Below are positions 23,361 to 32,067 of a DNA stretch of 37,183 bases, piece after piece. Both the position numbers and the translations under genes were made by a program. The DNA is from Ruminococcus sp. (lineage in GTDB: Bacteria; Bacillota; Clostridia; Oscillospirales; Ruminococcaceae). The stretch covers positions 1 to 37,183 of the forward strand of contig JAFXNC010000021.1 in assembly GCA_017529875.1 (NCBI GenBank), given 5' to 3'. The notes under the pieces are model-generated. The model did not search any database. It was not told the DNA's origin and saw only the letters and a program-made list of their open reading frames with translations. The stretch's first letter is position 1. Each line of letters starts with the position of its first letter.

Positions 23361-26300
23361 CTATGTTTTGGGCGGCTTGTTGAAGGGCGAAAGATCGATA
23401 AACAGCTGTTTGAGCTCGTCCTTGTCGCATTTCAGAAGACCCTTTAAAAGCTCCTCCTGATTGGGCTGCCCCATTGTGACGCGGTAAATCGTCACCAGCG
23501 CGGTCACTCTCTTGTAGATATTCTCGTCCTTGCTGAGAGAGATGCGCTCGTCCTTGCCGTGATACAGCATCGGGAATATCCTTTCGATCCTTACCTTGAT
23601 GTCATCATCCTGAAGCGCCCAAAAAGGTATGAGGTCGGCGCTGTTTTCGCCGAGTTCCCTCTTCCGCTTTTCAACTGCAAGGTCGAACATAGTCTTCCAG
23701 ACGCCGGCGCTGATTTCACAGCCGCCGTATCCGATGGCTATATTCTGCCTTATGGCAAGGCTCTTGAAACGGTCTATACGTCCGTCGCGCTGTTCAAGAT
23801 CAATGGGATTCACGGAAAGGTTCCAGTGAACGATCCGCCGGCAGTAGCAGTGATAGTCCAGCCCCTCCTGACCGATAGAAGTGGATGCCAGCACAAAGGG
23901 CCTGAACGGAGAATTGAAGGCTTTGAGCTTGTTGGCCAGGGTGTTTGAACCCGTTTCTTCATCTTTGCTTTCCTTATCGGTGATCGAGGCTGCATAGTTG
24001 AGATACATGGTCTTTTCCCCGATCTTCTTATCATCGCCCAGCACATCAACAGTGACAGTCGATCCCCGGTATTTCATGCCTTCGAGCATACCATCTTTTA
24101 CGTTATCTGCCATTTTGTCTTTCTGGCACCCCTCCGAGAGGATATGACAGTATTCGTCCAGCATTGCCTGAAGTCCTCCCTCGGCAGAGTATGTGAGCAG
24201 GTGCTGCCAGAACTTTCCTTCTTTGTCGAGTATCGCTCTCGCCAGAGGGTTGGAGTACATCTGATTCAAGAAACCGTTAGCCAGTTCCCTCGCTGCGGCG
24301 CTGCCCGTACCGCCGCAGCGTTCAAGCATCCTGCCGAAGCATACCGCAGGTGAAGCTATGGCAATATCAGTCAGCTTGTCGATCAGGTCTTTGGGAGCGG
24401 TCAGCTTACCGCCGGCCGCTTCGATCTTTTCAAGATCTTTTTCAAGATCGTCCCTGCTGTATTTTGAGGTGCTGTTATTTCCGGCTTTTGGGAACTGCTT
24501 TATCCATTCGTTATAGTATTCACTTCTGTTTTCTCTCTCATCAAGCCGGAGCATCGCAAGGATATAGGCTTTGTTGCTCGGTTCATCGGAATACTCCAGA
24601 TGAGGCAGTCTTTCGTTTATCAGTCCCTCGACCTTAGCTCTCACACGTTTCCTGATATCTGCAAGAGTGCTGTTCATCGGGTATTTTTCCGGACCATAGA
24701 GCCCTTTGAGCGCTATGCAGGGATAAAGCAGCGAGAAGAAACCGTTACTGTAACCTGATTCGTTCAGTCTGAGTTCAGCTTTCTTCGCAAAGCTGCATCT
24801 TCGCTCCGCCTCATATGAGACCATCGCCGCGATCATACGCGGGACTATCCTGTATCTCGAAAACACCAGCGTCTTGGTCGGCGCATTTTCGGGGATGAGC
24901 TTGCCGCTGTCGTCATAGTACCCCGCAAATTCTCCCTCCGGCCTGTAATAGGGACGGCTGGGCGGCAGCCAGAGCAGTTTTTCGGCATTGCCCGGCAGCA
25001 CCGTTTTTATCAGCTCCGCCAGCTTTGCATTGTCGGGAGGGATAGGCTCTTTTGCGTCGAGTACACTGCTTTTCAGCCAGAACACATCGTCCGTGGGGTA
25101 ATCTTCTTTCAGTTTTTTCTTGAATTCGTAATCGCCCTGAGCAAATGACAGTATATAGGGCGAGGATCTCACAAGCTCGGGCTTCGGCTTTTTATTATTA
25201 GGAAGAGGAAGTTCCAGGCTTTTCAGAAACAGCGTTACCTCTGCTTTTTCCGGAATGATATCCGGGATGATATCGTTGCCGAAAAGGCTGCCGCTGCCCT
25301 TTGCCGAAAGGCGCTCTGTACGGCAGATATAGCCTGACAGCATTCTTGAGGCCTTGGCGGCGGTAGCTTTTGCTTTTTTATATATTTCGGGAGCACGGCT
25401 GCGGGCTAACTCATTGAGGGCGGCGGTGTGCTCTTTCCATACTTTTTTGAAATCATCTTCGCTGACGCCGCTGCCCGGGGAGGTGCGGAAAATGCATCTC
25501 CTCCGCTGACGCGGGGAGAGCATTTTCCGCCGGATATCTTTCAGCAATACACAACCAAATTGGGATTTTTTGAAATCCTCTGTGAGGAATCGCATAAGAT
25601 CTTCCAGCTCTTTTTTTGAAGTGTCAGAAGACTCTTTCTCTTCGCTCTCGCCTGAGTCGTCCACGCCGTCATTCGATACAAAAGGCTTGTAGGGCGTTGC
25701 CGACAGCAGCAGTATGTTGGTCTTGGAGCCCTTGAACTTTTCCATCAGCATACCGACCTCGGTATCGGGAGGGGCGTAGAGCAGATCCTTGAATCTCTGG
25801 AACTCGTCCATTATAATAAGATCGGCGTTGAGATTTTTAAGGCTTATGCTCGCAAAGATGTGTCTCAGCCCACCCACTATCTTTTTTATCCTGGCCTTGG
25901 TCTCCTTGTTTTTGAACAGTCCCTCGACCGCGCCGTCGGACCGGTCTTTTATCTCGCTGTTGAGCTGCTTTATCTCACCCGGCAAGCTTGTTTTTTCCAG
26001 AGCGGTCAGGACTTCTTTCGCTGTTGCATTGATATAATCCTCGTCCTCGGTATAGGGTTTGAAGACGCCATCATCTCCGCTGACGCCGTCCTCTGCTGTC
26101 ACCTCGTCATCGGTCTGATCGTCGATCTCCACCTCATCTTCGCTTTCACCGTCTTCTGTTGTTTCATCGTCGCTGCCCCGGCTGTCGGGGGCAGTTTTCT
26201 CACACATGGCGTCCCAGCCTTTGATCGTTTCTCCGTTGCTCTTTCTGCTCAGAATATCTTTCAGCAGATCAATGCAGTCACTCAGCTCCTGATCGCTCCC

Positions 26301-26792
26301 GGCGGCATTTTGAAGTACCGTGAATATCAGCTTGCGCTCGGAATCCTTGCCGAAGGACGCTGATACCTTCAAGGATGTATTCGGGGTCAGCGGGATGAGG
26401 CGTATCAGCTTTTCGCCGTCGCCTGCCGGTTCCTTATCCAGTTTCCAAAGCTGCAGGCTCAGCATTGAAAGCCGGTAGCTTACGGCTGCGTCGCTCTTTT
26501 CTTTGGTGATCTGGAGCTTTCTCAGGTTCTGATCGAGGATCGCGGAATTCGAGCAGAAATATATGGCCTTGAAGGTTTTTTCGTTATTGGTCAGCAGACT
26601 GTGCTCCGCCAGTTTCGCCAGCGTGCCCCTGGCAATGACCGTCTTCCCGAGACCCACCTCATCGGCTACCAGAACACGGCGTCTTCCCTCTTTGGTGAAC
26701 AGGTCGAAGATATGATCGACGGTGGCCCTCTGAAAGTTTTTGAGCCCGTCATTCACCTGTTCTATATCTTTTTTCAGCTGCTCTTTATTCAT
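23361..26792 (-). CDS. SNF2-like superfamily 2 helicase of a three-gene defence operon
   Basis: An 1143-residue ATPase. Motif I is VADEVGLGKT (about 42-51), motif II MDEFQ (about 328-332) and motif III LLSATPYK (about 362-369). Motifs V-VI are STSIGQEGLDYHC and EQRDGRIDRF (about 1000-1009). It therefore has both RecA lobes of the SNF2/Rad54-like helicase-related group. A very acidic low-complexity stretch (about 200-250) lies between motifs Ia and II, and about 550 residues separate motif III from motif V, far more than in a minimal helicase. ATG 26792 follows GGGAGGTG; an alternative GTG is at 26804. The start overlaps the end of the PLD gene by eight bases. In the Azaca system, as I remember it, a helicase of this kind (ZacC) works with a PLD-like and a DUF6361 protein. 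Confidence 0.93.
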   Translation of the reverse strand: MNKEQLKKDIEQVNDGLKNFQRATVDHIFDLFTKEGRRRVLVADEVGLGKTVIARGTLAKLAEHSLLTNNEKTFKAIYFCSNSAILDQNLRKLQITKEKSDAAVSYRLSMLSLQLWKLDKEPAGDGEKLIRLIPLTPNTSLKVSASFGKDSERKLIFTVLQNAAGSDQELSDCIDLLKDILSRKSNGETIKGWDAMCEKTAPDSRGSDDETTEDGESEDEVEIDDQTDDEVTAEDGVSGDDGVFKPYTEDEDYINATAKEVLTALEKTSLPGEIKQLNSEIKDRSDGAVEGLFKNKETKARIKKIVGGLRHIFASISLKNLNADLIIMDEFQRFKDLLYAPPDTEVGMLMEKFKGSKTNILLLSATPYKPFVSNDGVDDSGESEEKESSDTSKKELEDLMRFLTEDFKKSQFGCVLLKDIRRKMLSPRQRRRCIFRTSPGSGVSEDDFKKVWKEHTAALNELARSRAPEIYKKAKATAAKASRMLSGYICRTERLSAKGSGSLFGNDIIPDIIPEKAEVTLFLKSLELPLPNNKKPKPELVRSSPYILSFAQGDYEFKKKLKEDYPTDDVFWLKSSVLDAKEPIPPDNAKLAELIKTVLPGNAEKLLWLPPSRPYYRPEGEFAGYYDDSGKLIPENAPTKTLVFSRYRIVPRMIAAMVSYEAERRCSFAKKAELRLNESGYSNGFFSLLYPCIALKGLYGPEKYPMNSTLADIRKRVRAKVEGLINERLPHLEYSDEPSNKAYILAMLRLDERENRSEYYNEWIKQFPKAGNNSTSKYSRDDLEKDLEKIEAAGGKLTAPKDLIDKLTDIAIASPAVCFGRMLERCGGTGSAAARELANGFLNQMYSNPLARAILDKEGKFWQHLLTYSAEGGLQAMLDEYCHILSEGCQKDKMADNVKDGMLEGMKYRGSTVTVDVLGDDKKIGEKTMYLNYAASITDKESKDEETGSNTLANKLKAFNSPFRPFVLASTSIGQEGLDYHCYCRRIVHWNLSVNPIDLEQRDGRIDRFKSLAIRQNIAIGYGGCEISAGVWKTMFDLAVEKRKRELGENSADLIPFWALQDDDIKVRIERIFPMLYHGKDERISLSKDENIYKRVTALVTIYRVTMGQPNQEELLKGLLKCDKDELKQLFIDLSPFNKPPKT

Positions 26793-28623
26793 CCTTCGGT
26801 TCACCTCCCGGGATATTTTTCTTTTCGGCGGCCTCTTTGGCGGCCTCCTCGATCAGGCTGAACAGCTTGCCTTGTTTTTCGTCACTGATCAGGGGAAGGT
26901 ATTCGTCCAGTGTGCCTTTGAATGCAGCATAGAGCATATGCTCATAGAGACCGTCCTCGATAGGCAGGCTCGGATAGGAGCTCGCGTCAGTAACTGTGCC
27001 AAAGCCCTCTCCCTCAGACGAGCTGCCTCCTTTGACCTTCCTGTTATACAGGTAGCTGAGATAACCGTGCTTGTAGTTCTCAATCAGTGCCTCGTCACGT
27101 TGATCAATGACATCGTCGGGCACTTTGGTAGGGATCGGCATAAGCTTGATCTCGTCGGCTATCTTCACAGAGTAATACTGTGAGATATCCTTAAACTCCA
27201 GCTCGTCGAACTGCACTTCCTCGCGCAAGGTCTTGAACTTCTTTCTCTCCGACAGCGGACGGAGCTTTATCTCAGCTCCCCCGGGGATCTTGGCAAGCTT
27301 ATCATTCAGGCAAGCCAGATCATCGGTGCCGGCATTGACCGTGATGCGGTATTCCCCGCTGCTGTCTTCGCTGACCGACGCTGTGATCCCGATGCGGCTC
27401 AGGAACGTAAACACATCATCGACAGCCTTTTTAGCCTGTTTTTCCGGATCCTCAGCTTCGGATGCTGATTTTTCATAATCCTCCGACCCCGCCTCAACGA
27501 ACAGCTTTGTTTCCTTTGACTGCAGCATATCTTTGAGATCTTCATAGTATTTCGCTCCTATCCCCAGCCTCAGTGCAAATTCAATATTGTTATTAAAGGC
27601 GCTGTGGGTCAGATTGAGCGAGCCGACATAAAGATCGTAATTGCTGCCTGTTTTGGTCAGATATATCTTCGCATGGATATTAAAATTTTTTTCCGCATCC
27701 TCACCGAGAATGTACACCCCGATCCTCTTCCTGTATTCCTCCGGGATCAGCGCAAGCTGATCTTTCCGGGTCATCAGTACCAGTTTCTTTGCTTTATCCT
27801 TTGCTTTATCTGCAAAGTGCCTCAGTATATCATCGCTGAGAAACGGCGATATTATCAGAGCCTCGTCAAATTTTGTCGTATACAGGCCGCTTTCTGTGAT
27901 CAGGGGCCCTTTTATGCCGGTGGGCAGGAATTCAAAGTCCTCACCGAGCCCGTCATCACGTTTGAAGCATACTGTTTTGAGCTGCTCTGCAAGTTCCTTT
28001 ATGTCTTTCTTCTTCTCCCCGTCCGCATGATCCGCAAGCTCTCTGAGAAAATCGCAGAGGGGCCGGTTTTTGTTTTTCTCTTGGCTGTCTTCGGTGAGTG
28101 TACCCTCCATGCTGAATACGGTATCGAGGCACGGATCAAAGCTCACGTTCCTGCTGAGCACGAGGACCCGGTAAATAAACTCGTTGCCGTTGTTTTTCTT
28201 TTGGTAACGCACCACCCAGACCTTGGGATGAAAAGAGCAGCGGCTGCCGTCTTTGTAAGGCAGCCCGATGCCGACAGTCATAGTGTCCCATAGCTTAATA
28301 ATGTCGGGGATCTCTTTATCGGGGGTTTCGACTAACTTCAATCTGGCATTGTCGTGGAACAGGATCACTTTTTCCCGCAGCCTTTCCAGAGCCGGAATGA
28401 AAGTATCAATGTTAGCGCGTTCATTTCCGTCCTCCGGGGAGTCCTTTATGCCGAGCAGCGAGACCATCAGTCTCTCCAGTGCGTCGATATGCAGCGAATA
28501 GGTGGCTCCCACCGCCAAAGAAAGCTCGTACCCATCGGGCGGAACAAGCTGTTTGGTATATGATACAAAGCTGTCCTTTGACTTGTTTTTACTAAGATCA
28601 AGCGGGATCTTCATTTCGTTCAT
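26785..28623 (-). CDS. Phospholipase D-like (probable nuclease) protein of the defence operon
   Basis: A 612-residue protein with two HKD-like half sites. The first is FHPKVWVV (His132, Lys134) with LSRNVS (157-162). The second is IHAKIYL (His317, Lys319) with VGSLNLT and a following Asn-rich segment (NNNIEF). PLD-family enzymes of defence operons usually cut nucleic acid rather than lipid. The N-terminal 120 residues and C-terminal 200 residues (charged, with 'EELEFKDISQYYSVKIADEIKLM'-like content) are not recognised. ATG 28623 follows AAAGGAGG. The gene overlaps its upstream neighbour by 26 bases and its downstream helicase by eight, so the three products are probably made in fixed ratio. 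Confidence 0.85.
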   Translation of the reverse strand: MNEMKIPLDLSKNKSKDSFVSYTKQLVPPDGYELSLAVGATYSLHIDALERLMVSLLGIKDSPEDGNERANIDTFIPALERLREKVILFHDNARLKLVETPDKEIPDIIKLWDTMTVGIGLPYKDGSRCSFHPKVWVVRYQKKNNGNEFIYRVLVLSRNVSFDPCLDTVFSMEGTLTEDSQEKNKNRPLCDFLRELADHADGEKKKDIKELAEQLKTVCFKRDDGLGEDFEFLPTGIKGPLITESGLYTTKFDEALIISPFLSDDILRHFADKAKDKAKKLVLMTRKDQLALIPEEYRKRIGVYILGEDAEKNFNIHAKIYLTKTGSNYDLYVGSLNLTHSAFNNNIEFALRLGIGAKYYEDLKDMLQSKETKLFVEAGSEDYEKSASEAEDPEKQAKKAVDDVFTFLSRIGITASVSEDSSGEYRITVNAGTDDLACLNDKLAKIPGGAEIKLRPLSERKKFKTLREEVQFDELEFKDISQYYSVKIADEIKLMPIPTKVPDDVIDQRDEALIENYKHGYLSYLYNRKVKGGSSSEGEGFGTVTDASSYPSLPIEDGLYEHMLYAAFKGTLDEYLPLISDEKQGKLFSLIEEAAKEAAEKKNIPGGEPKDE

Positions 28624-29881
28624 CACCTATCCTCCTTTGCCCCAGTATTTCCAGTATGATGTTTCCGGTCAGTTCCGTATAGTAATTCATTTCTTTCAGA
28701 CCCGTCCAGCCTTCTTGCTCTTTCAGCGCATTAGGGCTTTTCTTTATTCTATCGTATATCAGATTTGTCAGAGCCTTTAATTTTTCCTTGTTTTCCAGCG
28801 CGGCATTGTTCAGAAACTTAACTTTCGGGATCCTGTTATCAAAATCATCGGCACTGCCGCTGATCATGATTTCTCGGGCATTTTTGATAAAATTGATAAA
28901 ATAGACATCCTCAGCTTTGACATCATCAAATACCCCATTGAGATCCTGCTTTTTTGCGATCCCTGTAAGATCAGTCTCATTCCAGCGTTTAACGGCCTCG
29001 TCGCGGGTCTCGCCTTCATTGAGTATCATCAGATTATAAGCCGTGAACAGCACTCCGGAGAATTCCGCAAAGGCCGCCGCCCTTTTCAGCTGCTCTTTGT
29101 TCGGCTCTGAGAACACTGAAAAACCTGCTAATGCATACAGCTTTTCATGGGTCGTACTCTCAGACAGTACTTCGCGGAGCTTTTTGCCGTCAATATTCAG
29201 CATCTCAGCCATCACGGAGGCAGGGTGCTTATCCTGTATCCTTGTTTTCAGAAATGCCCTCTCTTCCTCATCGAGATCTATTGAAAGCGTTTCTGAAAGC
29301 GTTTTCTTGCGGTATCTGTCGAGGAAGGCATCGGTATCAGCCGCGAACCCTGAGAAATCCCAGCATCCGGTCATGTCAGTCCCTTTCAGCAATGCTTTTT
29401 TGTATACGTTCCAGGTGCATCTTTTCAGATCAAGGCCTTCGTGTTTTTCTTTAAGCATCCCGTATTCTTTGAGCATCGACCAGTAGTTCCATTTGATAAC
29501 CGGTGTGCCTGCGATAGAGGCATCGCCCGAGCCGATAATACCAATGTTGGTTTTGCTTTCTCCATTGAGGCCTTTCAGCAAAGCCCGGCTCTGATCAAAC
29601 TCGATGTCTTTTAATTCTGTTTCAAGAGTATCCTTGTCGATGTTCCCTTTTTCTTTCTTCTCGTTATACCTTTTGCTGAGTTCCAGCAAAGCGGCAGGAA
29701 CAAGAAACAGGTATTTTGCCCTCCCGAACTGTGTAGCCGACCCGGGGTAAAACAAATTGGCATAGCCCTTCTGTACATAGCCCAAGCTAAGTGCGTCCCG
29801 CCCGCTGTTCTTTTGCAGCTCATCAATAGTTTTACCTAAACCGAGACCGTCTTTTGAAAAATCGACCCAACCAAGCGGCAT
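28598..29881 (-). CDS. DUF6361-like protein, first gene of the defence operon
   Basis: A 427-residue soluble protein beginning MPLGWVDFSKDGLG. The WVDFS start and the following GYANLFYPGSATQFGRAKYLFLVPAALL stretch fit the DUF6361 family as I remember it; no catalytic motif is visible. A P-loop-like GIIGSGDAS at about 113-121 lacks the lysine and is not a nucleotide site. ATG 29881 follows CAGGAGGG. It is the first gene of the operon, transcribed from the promoter at 29926-29954, and its end overlaps the PLD-like gene. By position it corresponds to ZacA of Azaca. The family assignment rests on memory, not on a search. Confidence 0.7.
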   Translation of the reverse strand: MPLGWVDFSKDGLGLGKTIDELQKNSGRDALSLGYVQKGYANLFYPGSATQFGRAKYLFLVPAALLELSKRYNEKKEKGNIDKDTLETELKDIEFDQSRALLKGLNGESKTNIGIIGSGDASIAGTPVIKWNYWSMLKEYGMLKEKHEGLDLKRCTWNVYKKALLKGTDMTGCWDFSGFAADTDAFLDRYRKKTLSETLSIDLDEEERAFLKTRIQDKHPASVMAEMLNIDGKKLREVLSESTTHEKLYALAGFSVFSEPNKEQLKRAAAFAEFSGVLFTAYNLMILNEGETRDEAVKRWNETDLTGIAKKQDLNGVFDDVKAEDVYFINFIKNAREIMISGSADDFDNRIPKVKFLNNAALENKEKLKALTNLIYDRIKKSPNALKEQEGWTGLKEMNYYTELTGNIILEILGQRRIGDERNEDPA

Positions 29882-29925
29882 AATGAACCCTCCTGTCTGA
29901 TAGCAGCGTATCAGTTGATTATTTT

Positions 29926-29954
29926 ATTATATCACATTTATGACCCGCTGTAAA
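29926..29954 (-). promoter_or_regulatory. Promoter of the defence operon
   Basis: Minus strand: TTTACA, 17 bases, TATAAT, with upstream AATAACTG. Member of the shared promoter set and the only promoter visible for the three genes. Confidence 0.8.
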
Positions 29955-29982
29955 CAGTTATTATAAGATCACAGACCCGGTC

Positions 29983-30011
29983 ACAAAAACAAACCGCGTA
30001 TAAAAACGCGG
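29983..30011 (-). terminator. Terminator of the methyltransferase gene
   Basis: Stem CCGCGT / ACGCGG (29994-29999 and 30006-30011) with a six-base A/T loop. On the minus strand it is followed by TTTGTTTTTG. It separates the methyltransferase from the defence operon, which has its own promoter. Confidence 0.8.
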
Positions 30012-30019
30012 CTGTGTCA

Positions 30020-30721
30020 TTACTTGCTGACCTCCAGATAATACTGTCCTCCCAGGGGCAGCCATGAAAGGTATTTTTCCAGAAACAGCAGAGATCTGAA
30101 AAACCATTTGCGCGGGAAGAAGATAGTGTATCTGATCCTGACCCTGCCAAATCCCACGGGCCTTAGCTGTTTTTTTATCATCCCCGCCGTCATGAGGACG
30201 GCGTTCTCGTCAAAGGGGCAGTTGTTTACCACCTTCAAAGTGATCGGATTATAGGGGTTGTGTTCAAATATGATGAGCTTGCCTGTCTTTTTGAGCACCC
30301 TGTGGCACTCTTTCAGGATAGCGGCTCTTTTGTTGGGAGCGATGTGGTGCATCACGCAGGAGATGAATATGATATCGTATTTGCCGTCGGGTGCGGGGAT
30401 GTGCCTGCCGTCATACAGCTCAAAGCGGATCCGCTCATCGTTATACTGGGTCCTGGCGTATTCGATGCTGTCGCTCGAAACATCTATCCCGGTGTAGTCT
30501 GCGTTCTTTATGTACTTCACGAAGAACTTTGCGCTGTTTCCGTCGCCGCAGCCAAGGTCGAGTATGACCGGTGCCTCCGGCAGGCGGATCCTGTCTCTGA
30601 TCTCGGCGATCTTGTACTCGCTGAAATACTCGCTGTCCTGTCCGCTTATACCTTTTATATTGTCTGTATGTATCTTCCGGTACTCTTTGATGTATTTATC
30701 AAATTCGCTCTGGTGTATCAT
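30020..30721 (-). CDS. Class I SAM-dependent methyltransferase
   Basis: A 233-residue Rossmann-fold methyltransferase. Motif I is ILDLGCGDGNS (about 53-63), motif II/acidic loop YTGIDVSSDSIEYAR (about 76-90), followed by FELYDGRHIPAPDGKYDIIFISCVMHHI (about 99-126) and a late VLKKTGKLIIFEHNPYNP. It belongs to the broad Methyltransf_11/UbiE-like type; the substrate cannot be told. The C-terminal 40 residues are hydrophobic and aromatic (IFFPRKWFFRSLLFLEKYLSWLP), suggesting a membrane surface or a lipid/small hydrophobic substrate. The start at 30721 has no strong ribosome site (GATCGGAGCAAACAGC precedes it). It is a single-gene unit with its own promoter and terminator. Confidence 0.88.
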   Translation of the reverse strand: MIHQSEFDKYIKEYRKIHTDNIKGISGQDSEYFSEYKIAEIRDRIRLPEAPVILDLGCGDGNSAKFFVKYIKNADYTGIDVSSDSIEYARTQYNDERIRFELYDGRHIPAPDGKYDIIFISCVMHHIAPNKRAAILKECHRVLKKTGKLIIFEHNPYNPITLKVVNNCPFDENAVLMTAGMIKKQLRPVGFGRVRIRYTIFFPRKWFFRSLLFLEKYLSWLPLGGQYYLEVSK

Positions 30722-30771
30722 GCTGTTTGCTCCGATCTATATATGAACTGTCCGCGGTCAAATATCATCTT

Positions 30772-30800
30772 ATTGTACCACGAAACGGAAAATATATCAA
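30772..30800 (-). promoter_or_regulatory. Promoter of the methyltransferase gene
   Basis: Minus strand: TTGATA, 17 bases, TACAAT. Lies about 50 bases before the ATG. Confidence 0.7.
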
Positions 30801-30852
30801 CCCTTTTGCAATATAATTGATAAAGGAGCCAAAGTTCGGCGGGCGCAATTGT

Positions 30853-30980
30853 GGATAATGCACATCACGGCGGGTACCCTGTCACAATACACAATTATCC
30901 GGCGCAGAGTTGTGCAGATATACAAAGATCGTGCTCCGGCGGCTCAGGCTGTTCCGTCGGGGGCAAAACCGTGGTATAAT
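30853..30980 (+). promoter_or_regulatory. Upstream region and promoter of the WYL regulator gene
   Basis: An extended -10 box TGGTATAAT (TATAAT at 30975-30980) has only a weak -35 (TTCCGT, 17 bases upstream), as expected for a regulated promoter. Further up, GGATAAT (30853-30859) and ATTATCC (30894-30900) form an inverted repeat within flanks rich in ACAATT-type words. This could be the binding site of the WYL protein itself. No gene is visible in 30722-31028. Confidence 0.45.
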
Positions 30981-31028
30981 CATAGCAGAGCCGGTCACGG
31001 CACGTCCGACAGCAGAAAGGAGCCTCCC

Positions 31029-32015
31029 ATGGATCACGAACGCATAATCCACATACTCAACTACCTCACCAGCGCCACCGATGAAAGCCACGGCGCCACC
31101 GTCCGGGATATACAGGAGCATCTTGCCAGAAGCACCAACCTCCGGGACGTATCAATGCTGACGGTGCGCAGGGATATCGAGCGGCTCACGGATATGGGCT
31201 ACGATATCCGGGTGGAGCACGGCGCACACAATACCGCCCGCTACTTCCTCGCCGGGAAAGGCTTCACCTTCAACGAGATACGCTTTCTGGTGGACTCGGT
31301 GACGATAAACAAGTTCCTCTCCGCCAGGCAGAAACAGGAGCTTATAAAAAAGTTCAAGATCATGTGCTCCGAGGCTGAGATCCGGCAGCTCATCAGCCGC
31401 ATCGAGCTGAGCGATATCGGGCGCATCCCCCGGGATCTTTTAGGGAATCTCGATACCATACACCGGCTGATCTCGGAAAAGCGCCGGATCGACTTCGAGT
31501 ACGGCAAGTTCGACACTGCCAAGCAGGTGAAGTACTACGACAAGCGCCGGGAAATCCTGCCGGTGAAGGTGGTATACATGAACGAGAGGTTCTATCTGCG
31601 GTGCTTCAACGAGGAGACAGGGCAGTTTCGCACCTACCGGATAGACCGCATGAAGAACATCCGCGGGGGCGACGTCAGCAGGACAAAGGTGCCGCCCCTG
31701 GAAAAATACGAAGGCTTTGTGGTGGATGTTTTTCCGCCGGAGCGGTTCGAGACAGTGACCTTCAAGGTGCGCAGGTATCTGCTTGACGAAATGATCGAGC
31801 AGCTCGGGGACACGGTCAGCTCCCGGGAAGACCTTGAAGACACTGCCTACGCGGTAGTCCGGGCGAAATGCGGCATCAACCGGCAGTTCTATCTTTGGGT
31901 CATGCGCTACGGCGACGGTCTGGAGATCACCGCGCCGAAGGCTGTCCGGAGGGCCTTTGCGCAGGAGCTGAAAAGTCTATCGAAGAAGTATGCGGATGAA
32001 TATGACCCCGAATAA
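31029..32015 (+). CDS. WYL-domain transcriptional regulator
   Basis: A 328-residue regulator. A DeoR-like winged helix at about 3-75 (ATVRDIQEHLARSTNLRDVSMLTVRRDIERLTDMGYDIRVEHG) is followed by the WYL domain at about 140-215 (RRIDFEYGKF, ILPVKVVYMNERFYLRCFNE, FRTYRIDRMKNI) and the C-terminal WCX extension. The WYL triplet itself is FYL. WYL regulators often answer to nucleic acid or nucleotide signals and control defence genes or DNA repair. ATG 31029 follows AAAGGAG; coding potential further upstream belongs to the promoter region. It is convergent with the ADP-ribosylglycohydrolase gene. Lying about 1.1 kb from the defence operon, it is a candidate regulator. Such a link is inference. Confidence 0.92.
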   Translation: MDHERIIHILNYLTSATDESHGATVRDIQEHLARSTNLRDVSMLTVRRDIERLTDMGYDIRVEHGAHNTARYFLAGKGFTFNEIRFLVDSVTINKFLSARQKQELIKKFKIMCSEAEIRQLISRIELSDIGRIPRDLLGNLDTIHRLISEKRRIDFEYGKFDTAKQVKYYDKRREILPVKVVYMNERFYLRCFNEETGQFRTYRIDRMKNIRGGDVSRTKVPPLEKYEGFVVDVFPPERFETVTFKVRRYLLDEMIEQLGDTVSSREDLEDTAYAVVRAKCGINRQFYLWVMRYGDGLEITAPKAVRRAFAQELKSLSKKYADEYDPE

Positions 32016-32019
32016 AAGA

Positions 32020-32057
32020 GGCTGTTGCAGGCACCGCACTTACTGCCTGCAACAGCC
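32020..32057. terminator. Bidirectional terminator
   Basis: Fourteen-base-pair perfect stem GGCTGTTGCAGGCA / TGCCTGCAACAGCC with a ten-base loop. T-rich tails flank both sides, between convergent genes. Confidence 0.95.
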
Positions 32058-32067
32058 CCTTTTCTCT

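Noticed and set aside
23361..29881. Type I restriction-modification or DISARM as the identity of the defence operon
   Set aside because: No specificity subunit, adenine methylase or DUF1998 protein is present. The methyltransferase at 30020 is a small-molecule type in a separate transcription unit.
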